Assembly: GCF_034932105.1 (NCBI RefSeq)
Contig: NZ_JAYGIG010000119.1
Location: 20,570-84,569, forward strand
DNA length: 64,000 nucleotides
Reading direction: 5' to 3'
DNA from: Leptothoe sp034932105
GTDB lineage: Bacteria; Cyanobacteriota; Cyanobacteriia; Phormidesmidales; Phormidesmidaceae
This document shows positions 55,273-63,871 of the stretch, one piece after another. Both the position numbers and the translations under genes were made by a program. Positions within the stretch are counted from its first letter, which is position 1. Every line of letters begins with the position of its first letter. The notes below the pieces were generated by a model that was not told the origin of the DNA, made no database searches, and saw nothing but the letters and a program-made list of their open reading frames with translations.

Positions 55273-55470
55273 CTATGGCTGTTTGTATTTGCCATTCCAG
55301 TAAGTGTAGCCAAAATATATCAGGACGCCTACCTGGATGGGCACCAAGATTAGGTAGTTTTTGAGGAAGGGATTGACGTCTATGTGGGCGAAGATTTGGC
55401 AGTAGGTCAACCCGGCTAGGGCTAGTCCAGCTTTGAGGGGAAGTCTGCGGTTACGCATGGTGTTTTTCAC
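55273..55470 (-). CDS. Small membrane protein downstream of DUF2752
   Basis: 65 aa with two hydrophobic stretches (LALAGLTYCQIFAHI and YLILVPIQVGVLIYFGYTYW). GTG start at 55470, or ATG at 55458. It begins 18 bp after the DUF2752 stop and is probably co-transcribed. Function unknown. Confidence 0.55.
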   Translation of the reverse strand: MKNTMRNRRLPLKAGLALAGLTYCQIFAHIDVNPFLKNYLILVPIQVGVLIYFGYTYWNGKYKQP

Positions 55471-55488
55471 ACTAATAGATGAACGGCG

Positions 55489-55905
55489 CTAGATCAGATG
55501 ACCGAGAAAAGACTGTTCCATGACTGTGGTCAATGTGCCAGAGCTCCACAGACCATAGAGTCTAATGCTGTGGTAGCCAAACATTAGCCCCAGAACGCTG
55601 AGCCATAGGTTGCGTTTCTGCCACCATCCTCCCCAGGTGCGTTTGGTGAGCAATTCTGCACTAATTTGCCCCAGGGCCATGGCCCAGAGGAGGATGACTA
55701 GGGGGGACAGCAGGTGGTATTGCAGGGCGGTGGACCATTGGCGGTTTGCGATCGCAAACACCGCCCTAGTCATACCCCACGTTGGGCAAGGAATACCCAC
55801 CAGGGCTTTTAACGGACATCCCCATAGATTAACCTCGTACCCCAGTCCATGGAGTACAACCATTAGGAGTGGGGTACACAACGCTCCTAATATGCCTAAA
55901 CGCAC
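55489..55905 (-). CDS. DUF2752 family membrane protein
   Basis: 138 aa, three to four transmembrane segments. The family motif, usually PCPxCGxTRA, reads GIPCPTWGMTRAVFA: one Cys is replaced by Trp. The GTG start at 55905 lies inside the truncated TM2 gene in another frame; an ATG at 55863 is an alternative. Function of the family is unknown. Confidence 0.8.
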   Translation of the reverse strand: MRLGILGALCTPLLMVVLHGLGYEVNLWGCPLKALVGIPCPTWGMTRAVFAIANRQWSTALQYHLLSPLVILLWAMALGQISAELLTKRTWGGWWQKRNLWLSVLGLMFGYHSIRLYGLWSSGTLTTVMEQSFLGHLI

Positions 55906-56005
55906 ATAAATAGAACTTATGGATACCCAAAGCTCCGCGCAAGATCCCTAAAATCCCGGCCACAATTTTCTTGTCGGCCCCTTCTACTCCACCTGAATTA
56001 GCCAT
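55829..56005 (-). pseudogene. TM2-domain protein gene, truncated
   Basis: 58-aa frame, too short to be picked up by length filters, starting MANSGGVEGADKKIVAGILG. It reaches the TM2 signature GALGIHKFYL, then continues into CAFRHIRSVVYPTP, which is unrelated and shares DNA with the start of DUF2752 in another frame. The second TM2 helix is missing. A deletion fusing the TM2 gene to the DUF2752 gene is the simplest reading. Upstream GGAG sits at a usable distance from the ATG. Confidence 0.6.
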
Positions 56006-56297
56006 TGTGCTCCATTTCCTTTTCTGTGTGCGTTTTCATCATGCCAATCATAGTTGCAGACGATGACGGCATATCTTTCAATTTGCCCGATTCTAGAAAT
56101 AGAAAAACCTTGTAATGAAAATTCAATCAAGCTGACCGGTAAAAAAATCCGGATGACAGGCCAAAAAGTACTCAATACTTTGCAATATGTCCCAGATCAA
56201 GCGTCAGAACTCTAGATATAGCTTTATAGCTACGCTTAGAGGGCCGATGTGTGATCAATCACCTGGGGTGGGTAGGGTGATCACCGGGTTCTACGAG

Positions 56298-57740
56298 TTA
56301 TGCCAACGTAGACTCCAACTTAGACTTTTGTTGTTTGTAGAGTTCTTTGAAACGGGCCTGTTGTTTTTTATGATCCACAATGGGTGCGACGTAACCAGTT
56401 CCTGCTAAATCCAGCGGGGAGAGTTTGCCCGTGACGAGGGCACCCGTATCCACATGGCGAATTTCAGGTACCCATTGGCGGATGTATTCCGCTTCATTAT
56501 CAAACTTTTTGGCCTGACTAGCCGGGTTAAAGATTCTTAGGGGCTTGGGGTCCATGCCACTGGAGGCGCTCCACTGCCAGCCGCCATTGTTGGCACTGAG
56601 GTCCCCATCCACCAATTTTTGCATGAAGTACTTTTCTCCCCAGCGCCAGTCGATGATCAGGTCCTTGGTGAGAAAACTGGCCACAATCATGCGGCAGCGA
56701 TTGTGCATCCATCCGGTTTCGTTCAGTTGGCGCATGGCTGCATCTACGATGGGGTAGCCTGTGCGGCCCTCACACCAGGCGGTAAACTGGGCGTTGTCAT
56801 TATGCCAGGGAAAGTCTTTCCATGCCTCTCGGTAGGGGCCCTGGGCTAGCTCTGGAAAGAAATACATCACATGTTGGTAAAACTCTCGCCAGGCGAGCTC
56901 CTGCATCCAGGTTTGTACGTTGGTGCGGGCTTCGTCACTGCGACAGGCTTCGTAGGCGGTGGCGGCCGTTTGCCACACTTCGCGTATACCTACTGCGCCA
57001 AACTTGAGGGCGGCGCTGAGGAGAGAGGTCCCCTCCACCGCTGGAAAATTGCGTTGTTCGTCATAGGCTTCAATGGCCCGGTGGCCAAAGCTGGCCAGTT
57101 GGGCCTGGGCTACCAGTTCACCGGGTTCTAGGGGTAATGGGCTATCCCAGGTAAAGCCTAGGGCCTGGGCAGAGGGGAGTGCGATCGCACCCGCCAACGC
57201 CCGTTCTGACTGACTAAGGCCGATGGCATTTTGCAGGGTGGCCACGGGAGCCAGTTTGGGTTGTTTCTGCCAGGTGCGCCAAAAGGGACCATACACCGTG
57301 TAGGGTTTTCCCTCCCCCGTCAGCACATCTCCCGGTGCATGGAGCAGCTGGTCCCAGGTTTGGGTGTGTATTTCGATGCCCTTGGCTGATAGGGCTGCGG
57401 CCACCGCCGTATCCCGCTGGCGGGAGTAGGGTTCTACATCCCGGTTCCAGTAAACCGCCCTGGCCCCCAGGGCCACAGCCACCTGGGGAATCTGCTGGGT
57501 AGGCTGGCCCTGCAAAATCAGCAGTTCACTCCCCGCCATCTGATACTGGGACTGCAGCTGGGCCAGACAGCCCACCATGTAGGTCACCCGGGCTGGAGCC
57601 ACATCATCCGCCGCTAAGATGTCCGGATCGAGGCAAAAAACACCCACCACCTTAGGACTCCGTTCCCGCGCCGTGGCCAGGCCTAGATTATCGCTGATGC
57701 GCAGGTCACGCCGGTGCCAAAACAGGATCAGATCAGCCAT
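56298..57740 (-). CDS. phrA: Deoxyribodipyrimidine photolyase (cyanobacterial 8-HDF type)
   Basis: 480-aa light-driven CPD repair enzyme. N-terminal antenna domain ILFWHRRDLRISDN (about 5-18); the FAD domain has WMQELAWREFYQHVMYFFPE (about 287-306), NETGWMHNRCRMIVASFL (about 340-357) and DGDLSANNGGWQW (about 383-395, with the electron-transfer Trp). Full length. The 292-bp gap downstream (56006-56297) holds no credible gene. Confidence 0.95.
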   Translation of the reverse strand: MADLILFWHRRDLRISDNLGLATARERSPKVVGVFCLDPDILAADDVAPARVTYMVGCLAQLQSQYQMAGSELLILQGQPTQQIPQVAVALGARAVYWNRDVEPYSRQRDTAVAAALSAKGIEIHTQTWDQLLHAPGDVLTGEGKPYTVYGPFWRTWQKQPKLAPVATLQNAIGLSQSERALAGAIALPSAQALGFTWDSPLPLEPGELVAQAQLASFGHRAIEAYDEQRNFPAVEGTSLLSAALKFGAVGIREVWQTAATAYEACRSDEARTNVQTWMQELAWREFYQHVMYFFPELAQGPYREAWKDFPWHNDNAQFTAWCEGRTGYPIVDAAMRQLNETGWMHNRCRMIVASFLTKDLIIDWRWGEKYFMQKLVDGDLSANNGGWQWSASSGMDPKPLRIFNPASQAKKFDNEAEYIRQWVPEIRHVDTGALVTGKLSPLDLAGTGYVAPIVDHKKQQARFKELYKQQKSKLESTLA

Positions 57741-57861
57741 GGAGGAGGGGTAAGGGTGGGTGGAGTTTGATTAGTATAAGTGGTTTATCGGTGGGTTTTA
57801 AGGTGGTCACCCACGCCCTAGCTCAGTATTCTAGAAATACATCCCTAAGGAGCCAACGGTT

Positions 57862-59934
57862 TTGAGTCAGTCTGAAGCGCCCATTGCGAAGAAAGAGCCG
57901 AAAACCCTGGAGCATCATGGGGATGTGCGGATTGATGATTACTATTGGCTGTGCGATCGCACCTCCGATGCCACCCTGAAGTATCTCCAGGCCGAAAACG
58001 ACTACGCCACAGACCAGACAGCCCACACCAAGGAATTCCAAAAAGCCCTATACGACGAAATGCTGGGCCGCATCCAGGAAACCGACCTGTCTGTCCCCAC
58101 CAAAGACGGCGATTATTTCTACTACAGCCGCACCGAAGAAGGTAAAGCCTATGGCATCCTGTGTCGTAAGCGGTACAGCCTAGACGCTCCAGAAGAGATT
58201 TTGCTTGACGAAAATGAGCTAGCTAAAGGTCACGAGTTTTTTGCCCTGGGCGATTCCGACATCAGCCTGAATCATCAGCTGTTGGCCTATGCCATCGATA
58301 CCAACGGTTCAGAGCGCTGCACCCTAGTCTTCAAAGAGTTGGCCACTGGTAAACTCTTTCCAGAAGAGATTAAAGACATGGCCGAAGTTGTTTGGGCCAA
58401 CGACAACCGCACCGTGTTTTATACTCGCCTAGATCAGGCCCACCGCCCTTGTCAGGTCTGGAAACATCGCCTGGGGGAAGACCCCAGCCAAGACCAGCTG
58501 ATTTACGAAGAAACCGACGAAGCCTTTTATGTCTCCCTGGGGAACACCCGGAGTGACGCCTATTTGCTCATCTCCATTGACAGTAAGGTGACGTCAGAGA
58601 TTCACATTCTCGATGCCAACCAGCCCGACGGAGCGTTTAAAGTTGTTTGTCCCCGGGAACATGGGGTGGAATATTCCATTTCCCACCACCCTGGCCAGGG
58701 GGGAGACTCTGACCGGTTTTATATCATCACCAATGAAGACGCCATCAACTCCAAACTCATGGTGACCCCGGTGAATTCCCTGGGCAAAGAGAACTGGCAA
58801 ACGGTTATCCCCCATCGGCCTAAGGTGCAACTCACCGGCATCAGTGTATTCATCGATCACCTCATCATTTACGAGCGCCAGGGTGGACTCCCCACCATTC
58901 GCATCCAAAAACTCTCCACCGGGGAAGAAACCGCCCTAGACTTTCCAGAACCCACCTACTCGGTGTGGGCGGGGGCCATGCCCGAATTTGACAACAAAAC
59001 CCTACGGTTTACCTACACATCCTTAATCACCCCCGCCTCCGTGTTTGACTATGACATGGACACCCACGAACGCGAGCTAAAGAAAGAGACCCCCGTCCTC
59101 GGCGGCTATGACCCCAGCCAGTACCAGAGCGAATGGCTGATGGCCGCCGCCCCAGATGGCACCCAGGTCCCCATTTCCCTGGTGTACAAAAAAGGCCTGG
59201 AGCGCAACGGTAACAATCCCCTATTTCTCTATGGCTATGGCTCCTATGGCCATTCCTCATCCGCCTCGTTTTCCTCTATTCGCCTCTCGTTGTTAGATCG
59301 GGGTGTTGTCTACGCCATTGCCCATATTCGTGGCGGCGGTGAGATGGGACGGCCCTGGTATGAGGACGGTAAGTTTCTCCACAAGAAGAATACCTTCACC
59401 GACTTTATTGCCTGTGCCGAGTATCTGATCCAGCACCAGTGGACTCGGCCTAATAAACTGGCGATCTATGGCGGTAGTGCTGGTGGGTTACTGATGGGAG
59501 CGGTGCTCAACATGCGGCCTGATCTGTTTAAGGTGGCCTTGGCCGCCGTGCCCTTTGTGGATGTTCTGACCACCATTTTGGACCCCAGTCTGCCCCTGTC
59601 GGTGATGGAATGGGACGAGTGGGGCAACCCCAACCAACAGGACTTCTACAAATATATGAAATCCTATTCCCCCTATGACAATGTCACCGCCCAGGACTAT
59701 CCTGACCTGTTGATTACGGGGGGGCTAAACGACCCTCGGGTGTCCTACTGGGAGCCCGCCAAGTGGACCGCAAAACTGCGGCAGCTCAAGACTGACCAGA
59801 ACCGACTACTGCTCAAAACCAATATGGATGCGGGCCATGGGGGAGCCTCCGGGCGCTACGGTTGGCTGGAAGAAACCGCTTTTGAATATGCCTTTATGCT
59901 CGATAGTCTGGGGCTAGCGACGACGGATGACTGA
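57862..59934 (+). CDS. ptrB: Oligopeptidase B-type S9A serine peptidase
   Basis: 690-aa cytoplasmic peptidase: N-terminal propeller with the conserved HGDVRIDDYYWL (about 19-30) and C-terminal alpha/beta hydrolase. The catalytic Ser is in YGGSAGGLLMGA (about 537), Asp in LNDPRVSYWEP (about 622) and His in GHGGASGRY (about 660). RGGGEMGRPWYEDGK is typical of oligopeptidase B, which cuts after basic residues in short peptides. It starts at TTG 57862, supported by AAGGAG nine bases upstream. Confidence 0.93.
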   Translation: MSQSEAPIAKKEPKTLEHHGDVRIDDYYWLCDRTSDATLKYLQAENDYATDQTAHTKEFQKALYDEMLGRIQETDLSVPTKDGDYFYYSRTEEGKAYGILCRKRYSLDAPEEILLDENELAKGHEFFALGDSDISLNHQLLAYAIDTNGSERCTLVFKELATGKLFPEEIKDMAEVVWANDNRTVFYTRLDQAHRPCQVWKHRLGEDPSQDQLIYEETDEAFYVSLGNTRSDAYLLISIDSKVTSEIHILDANQPDGAFKVVCPREHGVEYSISHHPGQGGDSDRFYIITNEDAINSKLMVTPVNSLGKENWQTVIPHRPKVQLTGISVFIDHLIIYERQGGLPTIRIQKLSTGEETALDFPEPTYSVWAGAMPEFDNKTLRFTYTSLITPASVFDYDMDTHERELKKETPVLGGYDPSQYQSEWLMAAAPDGTQVPISLVYKKGLERNGNNPLFLYGYGSYGHSSSASFSSIRLSLLDRGVVYAIAHIRGGGEMGRPWYEDGKFLHKKNTFTDFIACAEYLIQHQWTRPNKLAIYGGSAGGLLMGAVLNMRPDLFKVALAAVPFVDVLTTILDPSLPLSVMEWDEWGNPNQQDFYKYMKSYSPYDNVTAQDYPDLLITGGLNDPRVSYWEPAKWTAKLRQLKTDQNRLLLKTNMDAGHGGASGRYGWLEETAFEYAFMLDSLGLATTDD

Positions 59935-60190
59935 GCGCTCATTGCCAAGGGGGCCGGTGGATGTACGGTTAATGGTTCCATCTTCTACCGTAATTTCATG
60001 GGTCCCAGTCGCAGAACGACTATTGGGCCCGGTGGTCGTACGGGTGTAAACACCATCGCTACCTGCCGTCACGGTGGTAACTTCATTGCCATTCGGACAC
60101 TACGGGGCCGAATGATCTGACCATCGTCATTCACAGTCCGGGTGGTGGTGGCACTATTGCCGTTGGGACCTGTGTGATTAGTTAAATCAT
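59914..60190 (-). pseudogene. Decayed gene for a TGPNGN-repeat protein
   Basis: The minus strand reads a roughly 24-residue repeat: TGPNGNSATTTRTVNDDGQI, then after a frameshift PNGNEVTTVTAGSDGVYTRT, TGPNSRSATGTHEITVEDG, and TGPLGNERSV before a TAG at 59914-59916. The repeats resemble those of secreted Gly/Asn/Thr-rich cyanobacterial proteins. There is no start, and the 5' part is missing beyond about 60190. Its end overlaps the 3' end of ptrB by about 20 bp. The rest of the gap to 60363 is AT-rich with no feature seen. Confidence 0.6.
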
Positions 60191-60363
60191 TAGGCAAAGC
60201 TTATCTGTAACTTTAAGCTTCGTTAACTTCGCGTTAATTCACACGTATAAAATATAAACTGTATTCAATTACACATTATGCATGTTTCTGACAGGAAAGT
60301 TTAGCAATCGTCTCCATTGGTGAACGTTTCTGTCATGGCATCTACACACTTGGAGGGACCGAG

Positions 60364-60549
60364 ATGAAACTATCATTCCTTGGCGCTACCTACGAAGCGC
60401 ATTTTGAAGATGTTCAAGTCACTGATACTGAAAATATTGGCACCTATCGTGGGGCTCCCCTCAAACGTAAGGCGTTTAAGGTTCCTAGCCATCCCCACCA
60501 CCGGACGCAGCTTACCTATCGTGGCGTGAAGTATACCCAAGACGTTTAG
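60364..60549 (+). CDS. DUF4278 domain protein
   Basis: 61-aa small soluble protein of a cyanobacterial family of unknown role. The two repeated motifs are visible: MKLSFLGATYE at the start and LTYRGVKYTQDV at the end, with GTYRGAPLKRK between. GGAGGGACCGAG precedes the ATG. It ends in an intrinsic terminator. Confidence 0.85.
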   Translation: MKLSFLGATYEAHFEDVQVTDTENIGTYRGAPLKRKAFKVPSHPHHRTQLTYRGVKYTQDV

Positions 60550-60593
60550 TATTGCCTGAGTTATTGACAACGAAGTATTCCTAATTTGCAGGG

Positions 60594-60626
60594 CCTCTTT
60601 TTCCTAAGGGAAAAGGAGGTTTTTTT
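60594..60626 (+). terminator. Terminator of the DUF4278 gene
   Basis: CCTCTTTTTCC / GGAAAAGGAGG stem with a short loop and a T7 tract. The T-tract and following GTG form the target site of the MITE inserted at 60630. Confidence 0.85.
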
Positions 60627-60629
60627 GTG

Positions 60630-60761
60630 GGGTATCAACTCAAAGCGGGACGTTTTCCCAAGGATAGTATTCAGGAGTCAGGAGTCAGGGCCTCACTGGC
60701 TTCTGGCTTCTGGCCCCTGATTCCCCACCTAGCCAGGATTTTCCGGCTTAAGTTGATACCC
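60630..60761. mobile_element. MITE-like non-autonomous element, copy 2 (132 bp)
   Basis: Starts GGGTATCAACTCAAAGCGGG and ends with the complement of GGGTATCAACTTAAGCCGG. It is flanked by perfect 8-bp direct repeats TTTTTGTG (60622-60629 and 60762-60769). The interior contains GGAGTCA heptamers repeated in direct order and TTCTGGC repeats, about 30 bp shorter than copy 1. It has no ORF. It occupies most of the 333-bp gap before the HAD gene; the remaining 110 bp carry that gene's promoter. Confidence 0.85.
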
Positions 60762-60882
60762 TTTTTGTGATGGTTCAATCTGCTTTTGATCATGGTCCGT
60801 TTGTCCAGGCAATTAGCCCATAGTTTTGTCGGCGTAGCTGCGCGCTACACTGGCCTAGGCAACGCAAGGCGGCACCATATCC

Positions 60883-61500
60883 ATGAACCTAACCGGCAGT
60901 GAAAACCTGGCTAATCGCACCTGTTGGGTGTTTGATATGGATGGCACCTTAACCGTTAGCATCCATGACTTTGAAGCGATTCGAGCAGCCTTGGAACTGC
61001 CTCCGGATGCGCCAATTTTAGAGTCATTGCGGCAACTGCCGCCTGATATTGCTAGGGTTAAACACCAGCAGTTGCGGGACATAGAAATGGATTTTGCCCG
61101 TCGGGCTACTGCCCAGCCGGGGGCCCATGAGCTGCTGGAACTGTTGATTTCCCAGGGAAAACAAATTGCGATTCTGACCCGCAATGGTAAGGATATTGCC
61201 CATGAAACCCTGGATGCTTGTGGTTTGATGGATTTTTTTGAGCCGACGCTGGTGCTCAGTCGTGACTGTCATGCGCCGAAACCTGAGCCAGATGGCATTT
61301 TGGCCCTACTGAATACGTGGCAGTCTGCGCCGACGGCAGCGGTGATGGTGGGGGATTATAAATTTGATCTGGAGGCGGGGCAGCGGGCTGGGACAACGAC
61401 TGTCTACATTGACCCGGCGGGGGAATTTATTTGGTCGGACTATGCGGATTATGGGGTGCGATCGCTAAAATCCATCATAGATTGGTTAAAAAAATCCTAG
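60883..61500 (+). CDS. HAD-superfamily hydrolase
   Basis: 205-aa phosphatase-like enzyme. Motif I DMDGTLTVS (about 19-27, both Asp present), motif II LTRNG (about 103), motif III Lys in CHAPKPEPDG (about 128) and motif IV MVGDYKFDLEAG (about 155) are intact. A helical cap lies between I and II. The phosphoglycolate phosphatase-like subgroup is likely, substrate not known. Confidence 0.9.
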   Translation: MNLTGSENLANRTCWVFDMDGTLTVSIHDFEAIRAALELPPDAPILESLRQLPPDIARVKHQQLRDIEMDFARRATAQPGAHELLELLISQGKQIAILTRNGKDIAHETLDACGLMDFFEPTLVLSRDCHAPKPEPDGILALLNTWQSAPTAAVMVGDYKFDLEAGQRAGTTTVYIDPAGEFIWSDYADYGVRSLKSIIDWLKKS

Positions 61501-61599
61501 GAGCAGGGCGACCGGCACACCGGATGCGCTCAACTCTCCTAGGATTCAGAGCTCTGCTACGAACTGGCTACAGGCCCAACTACAGCCCTGCCCCAACAC

Positions 61600-62808
61600 C
61601 TACTGGGGGATATTTTCCGGTTTCACATCCACCCGTTTGAGTTCACCATTTCTCTCGACTTCAAACGTTAGCTTTTGGCCCACTTTTCCTTGGCCCACCA
61701 CCCGTTGCACCGCTTCTGCATCGGCCACGGGGGTACCGTCCATGGTCTTAATCACATCCCCAGCCCTGAGGCCACCCTTAGCCGCCGGTGAACCTTGCAG
61801 TACCTGAACAATCAAAATACCGGTCTCTGCTTCGACCGTCAGACCGCTGTTGGGGTTCGAGTTAATCTCTTCCTTGACGGCTGGGCTCAGGGTCACCATC
61901 TGAATCCCTAGGAAGGGATGCTCCACTTTGCCAGTTTCCGCTAGCTCCGTGGCAATGCGCTCCACCATGTTGATGGGGATGGAAAACCCGAGGCCCTGGG
62001 CGCCGCTGATGATGGCTGTATTGACGCCAATCACTTCACCCTGCTGGTTGAGCAGGGGGCCTCCCGAGTTGCCGGGGTTAATGGCTGTATCTGTTTGGAT
62101 AAACTCCACCCGTTTGTCCGGCACCCCCACCTGGTTGCTAGAGCGACCGACGGCGCTGATAATCCCTACGGTGACAGTGTTATCTAGGCCCAGGGGGTTA
62201 CCAATGGCGATGGACCATTCGCCGGGCTGCAGCTGATCCGAGTCCCCTAGGGCGACGGTAGGTAGATCCTGTTCATCTTCTACCTTAATCACGGCGATAT
62301 CGGTCACTGGGTCGCTTCCCAGGACTTGGCCATCTAAAATGCGGCCATCCTTTAGGGTGACGGTGACGGTGTCTGCCCCCTCGACGACGTGGGCATTGGT
62401 AATAATGCGGCCATCTTCACTGATGATAAAGCCTGACCCGAGGCCCTGTTCGGTGCGTTCTTGGCCACCTTGGGGGAGTCGTTCCCCAAAGAATTGGCGG
62501 AAGCCGGGGTCGTTGAATATGTCTGGCACCTGTTGGCTGACGGTGCGTGATGCGTCGATGCGGACGACGGCAGGTCCGACTTTGGTGACTACGTCGGTGA
62601 TGAAGTTGGGGTTAGCGGCTAGGCTAATGGTTGGGGTGGGGGCTGTTTGGGCAACGGCAATGCGATTTTCGCTGCGGAGGGGGGATACTGGTGACCAGGC
62701 TAGGAAGCCGCCTGCTGTTGCTAATCCGGCCCCTATGACTAGGCTGCCGAGGGCTGAAATGCTCCGGGCTCTGGGGTTAGCAGGTTTGGGGTGAAGGGGA
62801 TAGGACAT
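61600..62808 (-). CDS. HtrA/Deg-type trypsin-like serine protease (HhoA/HhoB group)
   Basis: 402-aa periplasmic protease with an N-terminal signal anchor (about 18-40) and catalytic triad: His in ITNAHVVEGAD (about 140), Asp in DPVTDIAVIKV (about 170) and Ser in NPGNSGGPLL (about 249). One PDZ domain (about 290-395) follows. Cyanobacterial genomes usually carry three paralogues (HtrA, HhoA, HhoB); which one this is cannot be decided. The 268-bp upstream gap holds its promoter. Confidence 0.93.
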   Translation of the reverse strand: MSYPLHPKPANPRARSISALGSLVIGAGLATAGGFLAWSPVSPLRSENRIAVAQTAPTPTISLAANPNFITDVVTKVGPAVVRIDASRTVSQQVPDIFNDPGFRQFFGERLPQGGQERTEQGLGSGFIISEDGRIITNAHVVEGADTVTVTLKDGRILDGQVLGSDPVTDIAVIKVEDEQDLPTVALGDSDQLQPGEWSIAIGNPLGLDNTVTVGIISAVGRSSNQVGVPDKRVEFIQTDTAINPGNSGGPLLNQQGEVIGVNTAIISGAQGLGFSIPINMVERIATELAETGKVEHPFLGIQMVTLSPAVKEEINSNPNSGLTVEAETGILIVQVLQGSPAAKGGLRAGDVIKTMDGTPVADAEAVQRVVGQGKVGQKLTFEVERNGELKRVDVKPENIPQ

Positions 62809-63076
62809 AGCCGTGATGGTTCTAAGTTCAATGTGTTAGTTGTAGCTTATCTAAGGGATGTGACATTCCTGTGACATCGGGTTGTCAATTGTTTGTGGGA
62901 GATGAATAGATGCTGAGTTGGGTGAGCGGAGCTGAACCCAACGGCTGATTGTCATGCTCGATCTCATTTGATTGTAAACAGCGCCAGCTCACTCTGCCCT
63001 CAAAGTGTCAGGGCTAATGGGTGCCAACCCCACTGTGTCGGCGTCAGCGTTCCCGCAGGGTAGGGGTTCGTACACC

Positions 63077-63871
63077 CTATCGATATCGCTGTGCCTTAAT
63101 ATCCTCAACCGCTGCCTTAATCGCGGTCTCCACATTGAGCCAGGCTTTGTCGCGATTAGGCCATGAGGTGACGGGTTTGGCATTGGTGGGAAATACCTGG
63201 AGGCTGCTAAATGGGGTGTTTTTCCAGTCCACAGGCCGCAGAATGATGGGAATTACCCTGGCTTCCTTAGCCTCATGCCGCTCCATGGCTTGTTTGAGTT
63301 CGATTTCGTAGCAGTAGTCTGAGGCGATAAAGTCGGCGCTAATGAGCAACAGGATAATGTCTGCTTGCTTGAGGTTGTCGTCGATTTCGTTGGCCCAGTC
63401 TGTACCGGCAACAATGCAGCGGTCATGCCATGGTTTGATCAGTTTTTGGCGTTGGAGGATTTTGAGGTGGGTGTCTAAGTGATTGCGTAGGGTTTCGTCC
63501 TTGTGGGCATAGCTATAGAACAGTTTTAGGGCCTGGTCGCGGCGCTCGATGTCGGACGTTCTTGGGCGGCTGCCTTCGATATCTACGCCGTTGAGCAAGT
63601 CTTGAACATTGAGGTCGAGTAGTTTATCCCCAACGACTTCCTCAAATGATTTTCTGCCTTTATTTTCTCGAATGAGTAGGTCTTTATAGCTGACGGTGAC
63701 ATCGGGATAGCCGGGGACTGGAACCAGTTCTTTGGGGATGAACTTGAAGTTGCTGTGGATGCGGTCAAAGTCAGACCGGATGATGGCGAGTAGGCGGCGA
63801 CGGCTATTAAGGGGACCGTTGACATTGATGCTGACGGTTTTTTCTTGGGGGTCGGCTTTGACTAGGGCCAT
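63077..63871 (-). pseudogene. C-terminal part of a Roc-COR-TIR protein, 5' end cut off by an insertion sequence
   Basis: 264 aa. Residues 1-100 match the end of a COR domain as found in cyanobacterial LRR-Roc-COR (ROCO) GTPases (NGPLNSRRRLLAIIRSDFD, VPVPGYPDVTVSYKDLL, LNVQDLLNGV). Residues 115-235 are a TIR-like domain (LKLFYSYAHKDETLRNHL, then the catalytic-type Glu region ASDYCYEIELKQAM). The GTPase and LRR parts are missing because an IS end abuts the ATG at 63871; two bases of that ATG belong to the IS-end sequence. A residual TIR protein could still be made. Confidence 0.75.

Noticed and set aside
55984..56175. 63-aa minus-strand ORF before the truncated TM2 gene
   Set aside because: It overlaps the TM2 start region in another frame, lacks a ribosome-binding site and has random-looking composition.
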